Of a DNA stretch of 64,000 nucleotides, positions 47,757-55,683 are shown piece by piece. Numbering within the stretch: position 1 is the first letter of the stretch; every line of letters starts with the position of its first letter. Source of the DNA: DATLGB01 sp963740765 (GTDB lineage Bacteria; Actinomycetota; Thermoleophilia; Solirubrobacterales; Solirubrobacteraceae); contig CAVUFN010000016.1 in the NCBI GenBank assembly GCA_963740765.1, forward strand, positions 744,001-808,000, written 5' to 3'. Below the pieces are notes generated by a model that worked only from the letters and a program-made list of their open reading frames with translations, was not told the origin of the DNA and did no database searches. The position numbers and the translations under genes are program-made.

Positions 47757-49859
47757 GTGTCTCGCAAGCTGATGGTCGTGGCGGTCCTGCTGATGCTGGC
47801 GGTGCCGGCCGGAGCGGGAGCGCAGGCCTTCCCACCGGGGAGCCCGGGCCTCGGAGATCCGTACTTCCCGCTGGACGGCAACGGCGGCTACGACGTCGGC
47901 AACTACCTGCTCGACGTGCGCTACGAGCCCGCCACCGACCACCTCCGCGGCGTGGCGACGATCAGCGCGACGGCGACCCAGGACCTCTCGCGGTTCGACC
48001 TCGACCTCCATGGCCTGAAGGTCCGCGCGATCGCCGTCGACGGCGAGCCGGCGACGTGGACGCGCGACGAGGACGAGCTCGTGGTCACCCCAGCGACGGG
48101 CATCCCGTCCGGCAGTGCCTTCACGACGGTGGTGCGCTACGACGGCGTCCCGGAGACGATCGGCGACGGCCAGCTCGGCCTGTCGGGCTTCGTCCACACC
48201 GACGACGGCGCGCTCGTCGCCGGCCAGCCCGAGGTCGCGGACACGTGGTTCCCGGTCAACGACCATCCGCTGGACAAGGCCTCCTACCTCTTCCGCATCA
48301 CCGTGCCGCGCGGCACCAAGGCGATCGCCAACGGCGAGCTGATCCGCAAGCGCTACCGCAACGACGAGACGATCACGTGGGTCTGGCGCGCCAAGGAGCC
48401 GATGGCCTCCTACCTGGCCACAGCCACGATCGGGCAGTTCATCATCACCCGCTCCGACGCGGGCGGGCGGCGGTCCTACAACGCGATCGACCCGGTCCTG
48501 TTCAAGGCGACCGGTCCCCACGGCGGCCAGCGCTACGCGATCTCCCAGAACGGCGACAACGGCTACCGGCGCTTCTCGCGCGCGACCACGATCCCGGCGG
48601 GCGGCGCCACCATGAGCTTCTGGGTCAACCGCGACACGGAGCCCACCTGGGACTACTTCATGGTCGAGGCGAAGACCTCGGGCGGGTCGGACTGGACCAC
48701 GCTGGAGGACCTCAACGGCCACACCAGCCAGGACACGGGCAACTCGTGCCCGTCGTGGCATGACATCCACCCGTTCCTCGCGCACTACCAGACCGACAAC
48801 GGCGATGGCACCTGCTCGCCGACCGGCACGACGGGCGAGTGGCACGCGGCCTCCGGGACGAGCGACGGCTACGAGCAGTGGAAGGTCGACCTGTCGCCGT
48901 GGGCGGGCAAGAAGGTCCGCATCGCCCTCACCTACGTGAGCGACGAGACCGTCCAGCACCGCGGCGTCTTCGTCGACGACATCGAGGTCGAGGGCGCAAC
49001 GGGCTCGACGACCTTCGAGTCCGACGCCGGCGGCTGGGCCGTCTACGCCCCACCCGCCGACAGCCCGGGCAACGACACGGACTGGGTCGTGGGCACCAAG
49101 GCCGACGAGCCGCCGACCTACGGCGCGATCGCCAAGGGCTCGCTGGAGCGCCAGCCGGAGATCATCGCCTTCCTGGAGGACTTCTTCGGCCCCTATCCGT
49201 TCTCGACCGCCGGTGGCATCGTCGACAACGACCCGGGCATCGGCTTCGCCCTGGAGAACCAGACGCGGCCGATCTACTCGAAGGACTTCTTCTACAACTC
49301 GGAGTCCGGCGACTCGGTGGTCGTCCACGAGACGGCGCACCAGTGGACCGGCGACGACCTCGCCCTGAAGCGTTGGGCGGACATCTGGCTCAACGAGGGC
49401 TTCGCCACGTACACGGAGTGGCTGTGGAGCGAGCACGAGGGCGGCGTCGGGCCGGACACCTACCTCGCCTTCTACTACTCCGTCATCCCGGCGGGCGACC
49501 CGTTCTGGTCGCTCGAGATCGGCGACCCGGGGCCCGACCTGCTGTTCGAGCAGCCCGTCTACCTCCGCGGCGGCATGACGCTGCAGGCGCTGCGCCAGAC
49601 GATCGGCGACGAGGCGTTCTTCCAGCTCGTCCGGGCGTGGGTCGACCAGCACCGCCGTGGCAACGTCGACACGTCGGAGTTCATCGCGCTCGCCGAGTCG
49701 ATCTCCGGCCAGGACCTCGGCGCGTTCTTCGACGACTGGCTCTACTCGGACGAGAAGCCCACGCTCGGCGTCGACGACATCACCGCATCCAAGGGCGACG
49801 CGGCCCGCGGCGCGGGCGCGAAGATCCCGGTGCCGGGGAAGGCGGTGCTCAGGAAGTAG
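47757..49859 (+). CDS. Secreted M1 family metallopeptidase with inserted MAM/immune-inhibitor-A-like domain
   Basis: This 700-residue exported zinc aminopeptidase-like protein has a signal peptide (KLMVVAVLLMLAVPAGAGA). The M1 N-terminal beta domain (about 40-240) is followed, before the catalytic domain, by an insertion of about 200 residues (245-445). The insert resembles the beta-sandwich of immune inhibitor A/M6 proteases (WTTLEDLNGHTSQD, WKVDLSPWAGKKVRIALTYV, GVFVDDIEV). The catalytic part has HETAH (524-528) and the third ligand Glu547 in LNEGFATY, exactly HExxH-18-E. The usual GAMEN loop reads GFALEN (496-501). The start GTG is fixed by GGGAGG. It ends in an 11-base overlap with the opposing gene. 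Confidence 0.9.
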   Translation: MSRKLMVVAVLLMLAVPAGAGAQAFPPGSPGLGDPYFPLDGNGGYDVGNYLLDVRYEPATDHLRGVATISATATQDLSRFDLDLHGLKVRAIAVDGEPATWTRDEDELVVTPATGIPSGSAFTTVVRYDGVPETIGDGQLGLSGFVHTDDGALVAGQPEVADTWFPVNDHPLDKASYLFRITVPRGTKAIANGELIRKRYRNDETITWVWRAKEPMASYLATATIGQFIITRSDAGGRRSYNAIDPVLFKATGPHGGQRYAISQNGDNGYRRFSRATTIPAGGATMSFWVNRDTEPTWDYFMVEAKTSGGSDWTTLEDLNGHTSQDTGNSCPSWHDIHPFLAHYQTDNGDGTCSPTGTTGEWHAASGTSDGYEQWKVDLSPWAGKKVRIALTYVSDETVQHRGVFVDDIEVEGATGSTTFESDAGGWAVYAPPADSPGNDTDWVVGTKADEPPTYGAIAKGSLERQPEIIAFLEDFFGPYPFSTAGGIVDNDPGIGFALENQTRPIYSKDFFYNSESGDSVVVHETAHQWTGDDLALKRWADIWLNEGFATYTEWLWSEHEGGVGPDTYLAFYYSVIPAGDPFWSLEIGDPGPDLLFEQPVYLRGGMTLQALRQTIGDEAFFQLVRAWVDQHRRGNVDTSEFIALAESISGQDLGAFFDDWLYSDEKPTLGVDDITASKGDAARGAGAKIPVPGKAVLRK

Positions 49860-50727
49860 GGGGTGGCGAGGGCGTATCGCCCGCGCCACCATTGCCCGAG
49901 CCGGGGCCCCCGCGTTTTATCGGGCACGTGAGGCAGGTCGGACCACCGTCGCCCTTGAGCGACAGGTCCGACCCGTCGTAGGCGTGGACCTCGACGCCGC
50001 GCGCCTCGATGCGGCGGCGGAGGGAGTCCACGCCGTCGACCATCACGACGACGCCGGGCCGCACGCAGAGGACGTTGCAGCCCATGCCGAGGTACTCATC
50101 GGGCTCGACCGCGATCCAGTCGAAGCCGCGCTCGCGGAGGTCGTCGAGCAGGCGGACCGGGGCGAGCGGCTCGAAGATCACCAACAGGTCATCCGTGAGC
50201 GCGGAGATCATCGACTGCAGGTGCAGGACGTGGTCGGGGCCGGCGTCGTGCGGCAGGTCGTAGGCGCGGACCTCCACGTCCCGGCCCGCGATGCCCTGCA
50301 GCGCGCGCACCCCGGCGGGCGTGGTCCGGTAGCCCATCCCGACCGCCATCAGCGCGTCGTCGATCCAGAAGCGGTCGCCGCCGTCGGCCCACGCGCCCTC
50401 CGGCAGGCGGCCGAGGATCGGAACCCCCGCGCGCTCGAGCTCGGCGGTGATCAGCTCGGGCTCGGTCGAGCGGACCGGCTTGCGCATCCGCAGCGGGATC
50501 GCCCCGTCGGCGGTGAGCATCACGGGATCGTGCATGTAGACGGCGTCGACGAGCCCGTCGGCGGCGTCGGCGACCACGACCTCGGCACCGAGGTCGCTCA
50601 GCAGCGCGCAGAACGCCTCGTGCTGGCGGGTCAGCGCCGCCGGGTCCGGCTCTCGCCAGCCGGCTGCGGCCCAGTCCCCGCTCGTGGCCGGGCGGCGGAC
50701 GAGCACCCGCCGCAGCGGGGCGCTCAT
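49849..50727 (-). CDS. Amidinotransferase/DDAH-like guanidino-group hydrolase
   Basis: This 292-residue cytoplasmic enzyme belongs to the pentein (amidinotransferase) superfamily. VYMHDPVMLTADGAIPLRM, EGAWADGGDRFWIDDALMAVG and the C-terminal GDGGPTCLTCPI, with the nucleophile Cys265 (Cys268 next to it), fit dimethylargininase or arginine-deiminase-like proteins of actinobacteria. The residue between Asp and His (DLPHDAGPDHVLHLQSM) supplies the general-base histidine. It may make citrulline from arginine or methylarginine. The C-terminus is a Gly/Pro-rich tail. It overlaps the M1 peptidase end by 11 bases; the upstream gap to the next gene is 34 bases. Confidence 0.85.
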   Translation of the reverse strand: MSAPLRRVLVRRPATSGDWAAAGWREPDPAALTRQHEAFCALLSDLGAEVVVADAADGLVDAVYMHDPVMLTADGAIPLRMRKPVRSTEPELITAELERAGVPILGRLPEGAWADGGDRFWIDDALMAVGMGYRTTPAGVRALQGIAGRDVEVRAYDLPHDAGPDHVLHLQSMISALTDDLLVIFEPLAPVRLLDDLRERGFDWIAVEPDEYLGMGCNVLCVRPGVVVMVDGVDSLRRRIEARGVEVHAYDGSDLSLKGDGGPTCLTCPIKRGGPGSGNGGAGDTPSPPPTS

Positions 50728-50761
50728 GGAGGTGACGCCGAAGTCGCTCAGGCGGTGAACG

Positions 50762-51538
50762 CTACGAGATCCGCCGGGTGAAGCGCCCGCGGGAGTCGCC
50801 CTGGGCGATCTTGGAGTTCTTGTAGTAGACGCCCCAGGTCAGCGGGCCGAGGAACTTCATCGCGACGAAGTAGTCGACGCTCCGGGGCGACTGGCCGAGG
50901 CGGGCGTTGGCCGCCTTCATCAGCCGCTCGGGCGCGGTCGGGTTGAGCTCCTCGTAGGTGATGGTCCGGTCGTTGCCGCTCTGGGTCGCGGTCGACGCGG
51001 AGAACTCCTCGGGGACCTCGGCGCCCGCCGACAGCTGGACGTTGTGGCTCTTGCCGCCGCGGTTGATCTGGATGTTGATGCGGTCCTTGCGCATGGAGAA
51101 GTTGGTGATCCGGCCCGGTTGTTCGGTGGCCAGGATCTTGAGCCCGGCGCGCAGGCCCTTCGGGGTGAAGAAGCTGTCGGGCTTGACCTGCGCGGGCACG
51201 GAGTCGTCGCCGTCGTCGACGCTCGTCCCGCCGCCCGGCTGCGAGTCCTTGGCCGCGTTGAAGCCGTTCAGGGTGTCCCGGACCGTGTCGCTGGTCTCCT
51301 TGCCCGCGCTCATGGCGAGCACGATCGCGCCGATGATGCCCGCGATCACCGCGACCTGGACGAGCAGGATGAGCGGGTTGCGGCGCGGCTTGCTCGGGCC
51401 GGTGCTGACGGGGCTGACCGTCTGGAACTCGGCCGGCGCCGGGGTGGACTGGGTCGGGGTGCCCGAGGTGTCCCAGCCGAGGCCGGAGTCCTCCACCTTG
51501 CGCCCGAAGGCGTCGTATTCGTCAGGCATGTCACCCAC
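50762..51538 (-). CDS. Single-pass membrane protein of unknown function
   Basis: This 258-residue protein has an acidic, Pro/Thr-rich cytoplasmic N-terminus (about 1-52). One strong membrane helix follows (PLILLVQVAVIAGIIGAIVLA). The outer domain (about 85-258) contains DSFFTPKGLRAGLKIL, ITNFSMRKDRINIQI and SVDYFVAMKFLGPLTWGVYY. I do not recognise the family. The outer domain resembles small beta domains that pair with a lipoprotein, and a lipoprotein gene lies just upstream on the same strand. The GTG at 51538 or the ATG at 51529 may be the start. Confidence 0.72.
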   Translation of the reverse strand: MGDMPDEYDAFGRKVEDSGLGWDTSGTPTQSTPAPAEFQTVSPVSTGPSKPRRNPLILLVQVAVIAGIIGAIVLAMSAGKETSDTVRDTLNGFNAAKDSQPGGGTSVDDGDDSVPAQVKPDSFFTPKGLRAGLKILATEQPGRITNFSMRKDRINIQINRGGKSHNVQLSAGAEVPEEFSASTATQSGNDRTITYEELNPTAPERLMKAANARLGQSPRSVDYFVAMKFLGPLTWGVYYKNSKIAQGDSRGRFTRRIS

Positions 51539-51568
51539 CCAACGGGCGATCGCCGCCCGCCCTTACGG

Positions 51569-51973
51569 TCAGCCGAAGGAGTCGATGCGCCAGGTGCCGT
51601 CGACCTTGATCAGCTCGAAGGTGCGCTTGACGGTCTCGTCGCCGTCCTTCGTGCTGACGTCGGCGGTCGCGTCGGTCCCGGTGATGGTGACGTCGTCCAC
51701 GTCGAGCGCGGCGGCGTCGGCGTCCTCGAAGGCCTTCTTGACCTCGTCGGGGCAGCTCGAGTCGCCGGCGACCGCCTTCTGCAGGCGCTCGGTGATGAGC
51801 TCGCCGCAGACGTGCGCCTGGCGGTTGCGCGCGGCGTCGTCGGAGAGGTCGGCGATGACCTGCGCAACATCCTTCTCGTCGCCCGTGAAGTCGTCCGTCG
51901 AGGTGCTCGGGGCCTGCGTGCAGCCCGCCAGCGAGACGGCGGCGAGCAGCGCGACGGGAAGGGAGGAGCGCAT
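51569..51973 (-). CDS. Predicted lipoprotein, NTF2-like
   Basis: This 134-residue protein has a lipoprotein signal (PVALLAAVSLAGC, lipobox LAGC, Cys about 18). An Asp/Thr-rich spacer leads to a compact domain (VAQVIADLSDDAARNRQAHVC, KRTFELIKVDGTWRIDSF) that reads like an NTF2-like fold with one likely disulfide. No enzymatic residues are evident. The ATG at 51973 is eight bases from TAGACT, so leaderless transcription is likely. It shares a 39-base divergent region with the TetR gene at 52013 and may belong to that regulon. Confidence 0.78.
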   Translation of the reverse strand: MRSSLPVALLAAVSLAGCTQAPSTSTDDFTGDEKDVAQVIADLSDDAARNRQAHVCGELITERLQKAVAGDSSCPDEVKKAFEDADAAALDVDDVTITGTDATADVSTKDGDETVKRTFELIKVDGTWRIDSFG

Positions 51974-51981
51974 CCCGAGCG

Positions 51982-51987
51982 AGTCTA
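51982..51987 (-). promoter_or_regulatory. Predicted leaderless -10 element of the lipoprotein gene
   Basis: TAGACT on the minus strand is eight bases before the ATG at 51973. Confidence 0.5.
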
Positions 51988-51994
51988 ATCGAGC

Positions 51995-52000
51995 TACCGT
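51995..52000 (+). promoter_or_regulatory. Possible -10 element of the second tetR
   Basis: TACCGT lies 12 bases before the ATG at 52013, giving at most a very short leader. Confidence 0.35.
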
Positions 52001-52012
52001 TGTCCTCCTTAG

Positions 52013-52672
52013 ATGAACGATCGCGACACCATCCCCCGTGGCCGCCACGCGCCACCTCTCGAGGTCCGCCAGGACCGCCAGCTCCAGCGGCTCAGCGAGG
52101 CCGCCGCAGCGGTCTTCGCGCGCACGGGGTACGCCGATGCGACGGCGGAGGCGATCGCGCGCGAAGCGGGCATGTCGAAGGCGACCTTCTACGAGCACTT
52201 CGCCAACAAGGAGGACTGCATCCTCGGGCTGTTCGACCGCGCGATGGACATGCTCATCGGGGCCATGGCCTCCGTGCGCGAGGAGCAGGCCGACCTCGAG
52301 CCCGCCGAGCGCTACCGGCGCTCCATCCGGGCGCTGCTCGCCGTCATCGCCGAGAACCCCGACTACGCGCAGACGCTGCTCGTCGAGATCATCGGCGCCG
52401 GGCCTCGGGCGGCCGAGCGCCGCGACAACGTGCTCGCCGCCATCGCCGCCTACGTCGACCAGCGCAACGCCGCCGACGCCGAGGCCGGCGTGGCTCCGCG
52501 CCTCGCCTCTCCCGACGACGCGTACGCGGTGGTCGGGGCGACGCTCGAGCTCGCCTCGCGCCACATCCGCCAGCGGGTCCCCGAGGACATCGCGGATCTG
52601 GAGCCGGTCATCGAGCGACTCCTCCGGGGCGTGCTGATCGCCGGCAACGGCGCCAGCGCCGCCGTGGCGTGA
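52013..52672 (+). CDS. TetR/AcrR family transcriptional regulator
   Basis: This 219-residue repressor-type protein has a helix-turn-helix at residues about 35-70 (GYADATAEAIAREAGMSKAT, then FYEHFANKEDCI). The all-helical C-terminal domain (RSIRALLAVIAENPDYAQTL) is of the TetR_C type. The ligand is unknown. It is divergent from a lipoprotein gene and overlaps the start of a membrane-protein gene by four bases (GTGA). That layout makes both likely targets. No clear palindrome is visible in the 39-base divergent region, unlike the tetR at 3178. Confidence 0.9.
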   Translation: MNDRDTIPRGRHAPPLEVRQDRQLQRLSEAAAAVFARTGYADATAEAIAREAGMSKATFYEHFANKEDCILGLFDRAMDMLIGAMASVREEQADLEPAERYRRSIRALLAVIAENPDYAQTLLVEIIGAGPRAAERRDNVLAAIAAYVDQRNAADAEAGVAPRLASPDDAYAVVGATLELASRHIRQRVPEDIADLEPVIERLLRGVLIAGNGASAAVA

Positions 52673-53808
52673 CGACGACCGGCACGCGGCGCGAGACCGA
52701 GACGCCGGCGCTCGGCCTCGCGCACGTCGCCAGCTGCTCGTTCCTCGCCTCGCGGCTCGCCCCGTCCGGGCAGTTCTTCCTGGCGCTGGGCGGCGGGGTG
52801 GCGCTGGCCCGCGCCGCCGCGACGGAAGGGCTGCGGGTGGGCTACGGCGTCTCCGTCGCCGCGATGGTGCAGACGGTCGCGCTGATCGGGCCGGCGCGCT
52901 TCAACGCGCCTCTGACGCAGGCCCTCAACGCACCCGTGCTCGGCTGGCTGATGGCGCGCGAGGCGTCGCGCGCCGTCCGGCTCGCCGCGGTGCTCGGCAT
53001 CCGGCTCGTCCACTACGCGCTGCTCAACGTCCTGTTCGTGGCGATCGTCGTCGGCGGCCTCGACGAGTACGTCGCCACCTACGACAAGATCGCCGGCTTC
53101 GTGCGCTTCCTGCCCGAGGGGCAGACGGCCGCGATCGTGCTCACGATCATCGGCTCGATCTTCTACGGCCTGGCCTTCTCCACCATCCAGGTGCTGGTCT
53201 GCGAGCGAGCATTAGGGCGCTGGCCGGAGGGCGAGGAGCCGGAGCTGGCCGTGACCGCCGCGAACCGGGTCCGCCTGCCGCGGGGTGCCGTCCTCGTCGC
53301 CCCGGCCCTGGTGGCCGCCGCCTGGGTCGCGCTGCTCGGCTTCCTCAGCTGGGAGACGCTCGCGATCGTCGCCGGCGCGTTCGCGCTGCTGTCCGTCGTG
53401 ACGCGCGCGCGCCGGGCCGGCCGGACGACGTGGACGGTCGGGCTCGTGCTCGCCCTGACGCTCGCGATCGGCGCCATGATCCCCGCCCTGCTCGGCGCGG
53501 TCGACGTCGAGCCCGCCGGCCAGCGCGCGGTCCGCGGCGCGCTGCTCGTCCTCACCGCGACCTGGGCGCGCGCCTTCGCCGGCGCGGACGGGCTGCGCGA
53601 GTTCGCGCGGCGGATCCTGTGGGGACACGCGCGACGGATCGTCGGCGCCCTGGAGTCCGACACGCGGCTGCGCCCGGCCGCCGACGACCTGATCGAGCGC
53701 GTCGGCGCCGTCGAGCTGCAGCCCAAGCCGCTGGCCGACGCGCTGACCGCCTGGGTCGCCACCGAGGCGCGCGCCTACCGCCCACCCGACCCGAAGCGTG
53801 TCGCGTAG
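52669..53808 (+). CDS. Polytopic membrane protein of unknown function
   Basis: This 379-residue protein has about six to seven hydrophobic helices: two near residues 35-75, a pair at about 100-125, one at about 155-175 and a cluster at 205-300. A soluble Arg-rich C-terminal tail follows. Its start GTG overlaps the TetR stop, so it is probably part of that regulator's operon. I do not recognise the family. ILTIIGSIFYGLAFSTIQVLV and the Arg-rich loops do not match known transporters that I can recall. The 3' end overlaps the uracil-DNA glycosylase start by 11 bases. Confidence 0.7.
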   Translation: MTTTGTRRETETPALGLAHVASCSFLASRLAPSGQFFLALGGGVALARAAATEGLRVGYGVSVAAMVQTVALIGPARFNAPLTQALNAPVLGWLMAREASRAVRLAAVLGIRLVHYALLNVLFVAIVVGGLDEYVATYDKIAGFVRFLPEGQTAAIVLTIIGSIFYGLAFSTIQVLVCERALGRWPEGEEPELAVTAANRVRLPRGAVLVAPALVAAAWVALLGFLSWETLAIVAGAFALLSVVTRARRAGRTTWTVGLVLALTLAIGAMIPALLGAVDVEPAGQRAVRGALLVLTATWARAFAGADGLREFARRILWGHARRIVGALESDTRLRPAADDLIERVGAVELQPKPLADALTAWVATEARAYRPPDPKRVA

Positions 53809-54478
53809 CGGTGGGTATGCCCACCGCCAGGCGACACAGCTGGCGGGGGAGATCGCCGCGTGCCGCCGCTGCCCGCGGCTGGTCGAGTGGCGCGAGCAGG
53901 TGGCGCGGGAGAAGCGGGCGGCGTACGCGGACGAGACGTACTGGGGCAAGCCGGTCCCCGGCTTCGGAGACCCCGACGCGCGTCTGGTCGTCGTCGGGCT
54001 CGCGCCGGCCGCGCACGGCGCGAACCGCACCGGGCGCATGTTCACCGGCGACCGCAGCGGCGACTTCCTCTACGCCGGCCTGCACCGCGCCGGCTACGCG
54101 AACCAGCCGACCTCCACGCACCGCGGCGACGGGCTGCGCCTCACCGGCTGCTTCATCACCGCGCCCGTCAAGTGCGCCCCGCCGCAGAACAAGCCGACGC
54201 CATCCGAACGCGCCAACTGCGCGCCGTGGCTCGACGCGGAGCTGGCGGGGCTCGCGCACGCGCGCGTCCTGCTGTGTCTCGGGGCGATCGGCTGGAACGC
54301 CACGCTCGCCGCGCTCGACGCACCGCGACCCAGAGCCAAGTTCGCGCACGGCGCGGAGACCCGCGTGGGCGCGCTCGCCGTCCTCGGCTGCTTCCACGTC
54401 TCCCAGCAGAACACGTTCACCGGCCGCCTGACGCCGGAAATGCTCGACGCGATCCTGGAGCGGAGCAAGAACTTCTGA
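53798..54478 (+). CDS. udgB: Uracil-DNA glycosylase, family 5 (UdgB-like, Fe-S)
   Basis: This 226-residue base-excision repair enzyme removes uracil and some deaminated purines from DNA. The family 5 active-site motif GLAPAAHGANRTGRMFTGD is clear; unlike family 1 it lacks a catalytic Asp in motif A. The second motif is HVSQQNTFTGRLT. Cys residues for the 4Fe-4S cluster occur early (AACRRCPRL) and later (GCFITAPVKC, RANCAPWL). A GTG at 53798 gives SRSGGYAHRQATQL. It overlaps the upstream membrane-protein gene by 11 bases. High-GC genomes suffer frequent cytosine deamination, and nei and lhr follow within 6 kb. Confidence 0.92.
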   Translation: MSRSGGYAHRQATQLAGEIAACRRCPRLVEWREQVAREKRAAYADETYWGKPVPGFGDPDARLVVVGLAPAAHGANRTGRMFTGDRSGDFLYAGLHRAGYANQPTSTHRGDGLRLTGCFITAPVKCAPPQNKPTPSERANCAPWLDAELAGLAHARVLLCLGAIGWNATLAALDAPRPRAKFAHGAETRVGALAVLGCFHVSQQNTFTGRLTPEMLDAILERSKNF

Positions 54479-54513
54479 GCGATCCGCAACTCTGACCGTG
54501 TCCGTCGGTTGAC

Positions 54514-55239
54514 ATGGGCATGGTGCGTCGGAGCGTGATGCTCGAGGAGTCGGTGGACTTGGTGGAGTCCCTGCCGGAGCTGCACGACCTGCTGTCCCTC
54601 GAGCGACGCATCGCCGCCCGCCGCACCCTGCGCGCCCGCGTCGCCGAGTTGCGCCGCGGCCGCTGGGACGCCGTCAGCGACGCGGAGTACGTGCGCGACG
54701 GCGCCGGCTTCCTGATCCTCGAGGGCGCGCTGATCCGCTGCGTCACCGCCGCCCACCGCACGTCGGGCGAGCTGCTCGGCCCCGGCGACATCCTGCGCCC
54801 GTGCCACGACCAGTTCGAGGAGGACGAGCGCTTCAGCACCTACTACCGCGCGATCTCCGACGTCCGCATGGCCGTGCTCGACGGTCGCCTCGTCCGCTCC
54901 GCCGCGCTCGTCCCGGAGCTGATCCCCGCGCTCGTGACCTGCACCGGCCGCCGCTCCGGCGGACTGTCGCGCCAGCTCGTGATCGTGCAGTCGCAGTCCG
55001 TCGAGGTCCGCATCCTCGTCACGCTCAACTACCTCGCCGAGCGCTGGGGCGTGATGACGCGGGACGGGATCCTCCTCCCGGAGTTCCTCTCCCACGGGAC
55101 GCTCGCGCTGCTGCTCGGCGCCCGCCGCCCGAGCGTGACCAGCGCGATGGTGCGGCTGTCCGCGCGCGGCGAGGTCCTGCGCCGCACGGACGGCCGGTGG
55201 CAGATCGGACAACCGGCCTTGGAGACGCTCGTCGCCTAG
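54514..55239 (+). CDS. Crp/Fnr-type transcriptional regulator
   Basis: This 241-residue predicted regulator has a barrel domain containing FLILEGALIRCV and SGELLGPGDILRP, like the cyclic-nucleotide-binding fold but without a clear ligand cassette. The C-terminal winged helix is LPEFLSHGTLALLLGARRPS followed by VTSAMVRLSARGEVLRR. The helix between them (SQSVEVRILVTLNYLAERWG) fits the dimerisation helix. The ATG at 54514 has an alternative two codons later. No promoter hexamer is obvious in the 35 bases upstream. DUF6220 and lhr genes follow on the same strand, each with its own predicted promoter. Confidence 0.85.
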   Translation: MGMVRRSVMLEESVDLVESLPELHDLLSLERRIAARRTLRARVAELRRGRWDAVSDAEYVRDGAGFLILEGALIRCVTAAHRTSGELLGPGDILRPCHDQFEEDERFSTYYRAISDVRMAVLDGRLVRSAALVPELIPALVTCTGRRSGGLSRQLVIVQSQSVEVRILVTLNYLAERWGVMTRDGILLPEFLSHGTLALLLGARRPSVTSAMVRLSARGEVLRRTDGRWQIGQPALETLVA

Positions 55240-55240
55240 G

Positions 55241-55246
55241 TAGGAT
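55241..55246 (+). promoter_or_regulatory. Predicted leaderless -10 element of the DUF6220-like gene
   Basis: TAGGAT lies seven bases before the ATG at 55254, directly after the Crp-type gene's stop. Confidence 0.55.
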
Positions 55247-55253
55247 CCGCGGA

Positions 55254-55619
55254 ATGGCTGCCACCGCCTTCCGCATCCAGATGGTCCTCGCCGGCATCGT
55301 GATCTTCGGTGTCCTGTTGCAGGTCTACCTGATCGCGTCCTACATCTTCGGCGCCGACTCGCTGGACGCCCACAAGAGCGTCGGGTTCATCGTGCACGTC
55401 TTCGAGGTGCTGGTGCTGGTCGCCGCGCTCGTCGCCAAGCACGACCGCCTGCTCGCGCTCGCGCTGGCCGTGCTCGGGACGGTGCAGCTCTCGCTCGCGG
55501 GCGCGGACAAGTACGTCGGCGGTCTCCACGGCCTGTTCGCGATGGTCGTCCTGGGGCTCGCGGTCATGATCCTCGTGCGCGGCCGGGGCGTCGCGCCGGG
55601 CGGTCCCGCGACCGCCTGA
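55254..55619 (+). CDS. Small four-helix membrane protein (DUF6220-like)
   Basis: This 121-residue integral membrane protein has four predicted helices (about 8-30, 45-62, 65-85 and 92-112). FRIQMVLAGIVIFGVLLQVYL, SLDAHKSVGFIVHVFEVLVL and the closing LHGLFAMVVLGLAVMILV, with conserved His residues in the helices (AHKS, VHVF, GLHG), resemble the DUF6220 family. The His pattern could bind heme, but there is no evidence. It lies between a Crp-type regulator and lhr and has its own predicted leaderless promoter. Confidence 0.75.
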   Translation: MAATAFRIQMVLAGIVIFGVLLQVYLIASYIFGADSLDAHKSVGFIVHVFEVLVLVAALVAKHDRLLALALAVLGTVQLSLAGADKYVGGLHGLFAMVVLGLAVMILVRGRGVAPGGPATA

Positions 55620-55671
55620 GCAAGCGGTCAGCTTCGGTCCGCAGGAGCGGTCCGGAGCAGCGTGGCAGCCG

Positions 55672-55677
55672 TACCCT
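55672..55677 (+). promoter_or_regulatory. Predicted leaderless -10 element of lhr
   Basis: TACCCT lies six bases before the GTG at 55684. Confidence 0.5.
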
Positions 55678-55683
55678 CATCAC

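Noticed and set aside
54506..54515. TTGACA-like -35 box before the Crp-type gene
   Set aside because: It runs into the ATG at 54514, so it cannot drive this gene, and no -10 follows at a suitable distance.
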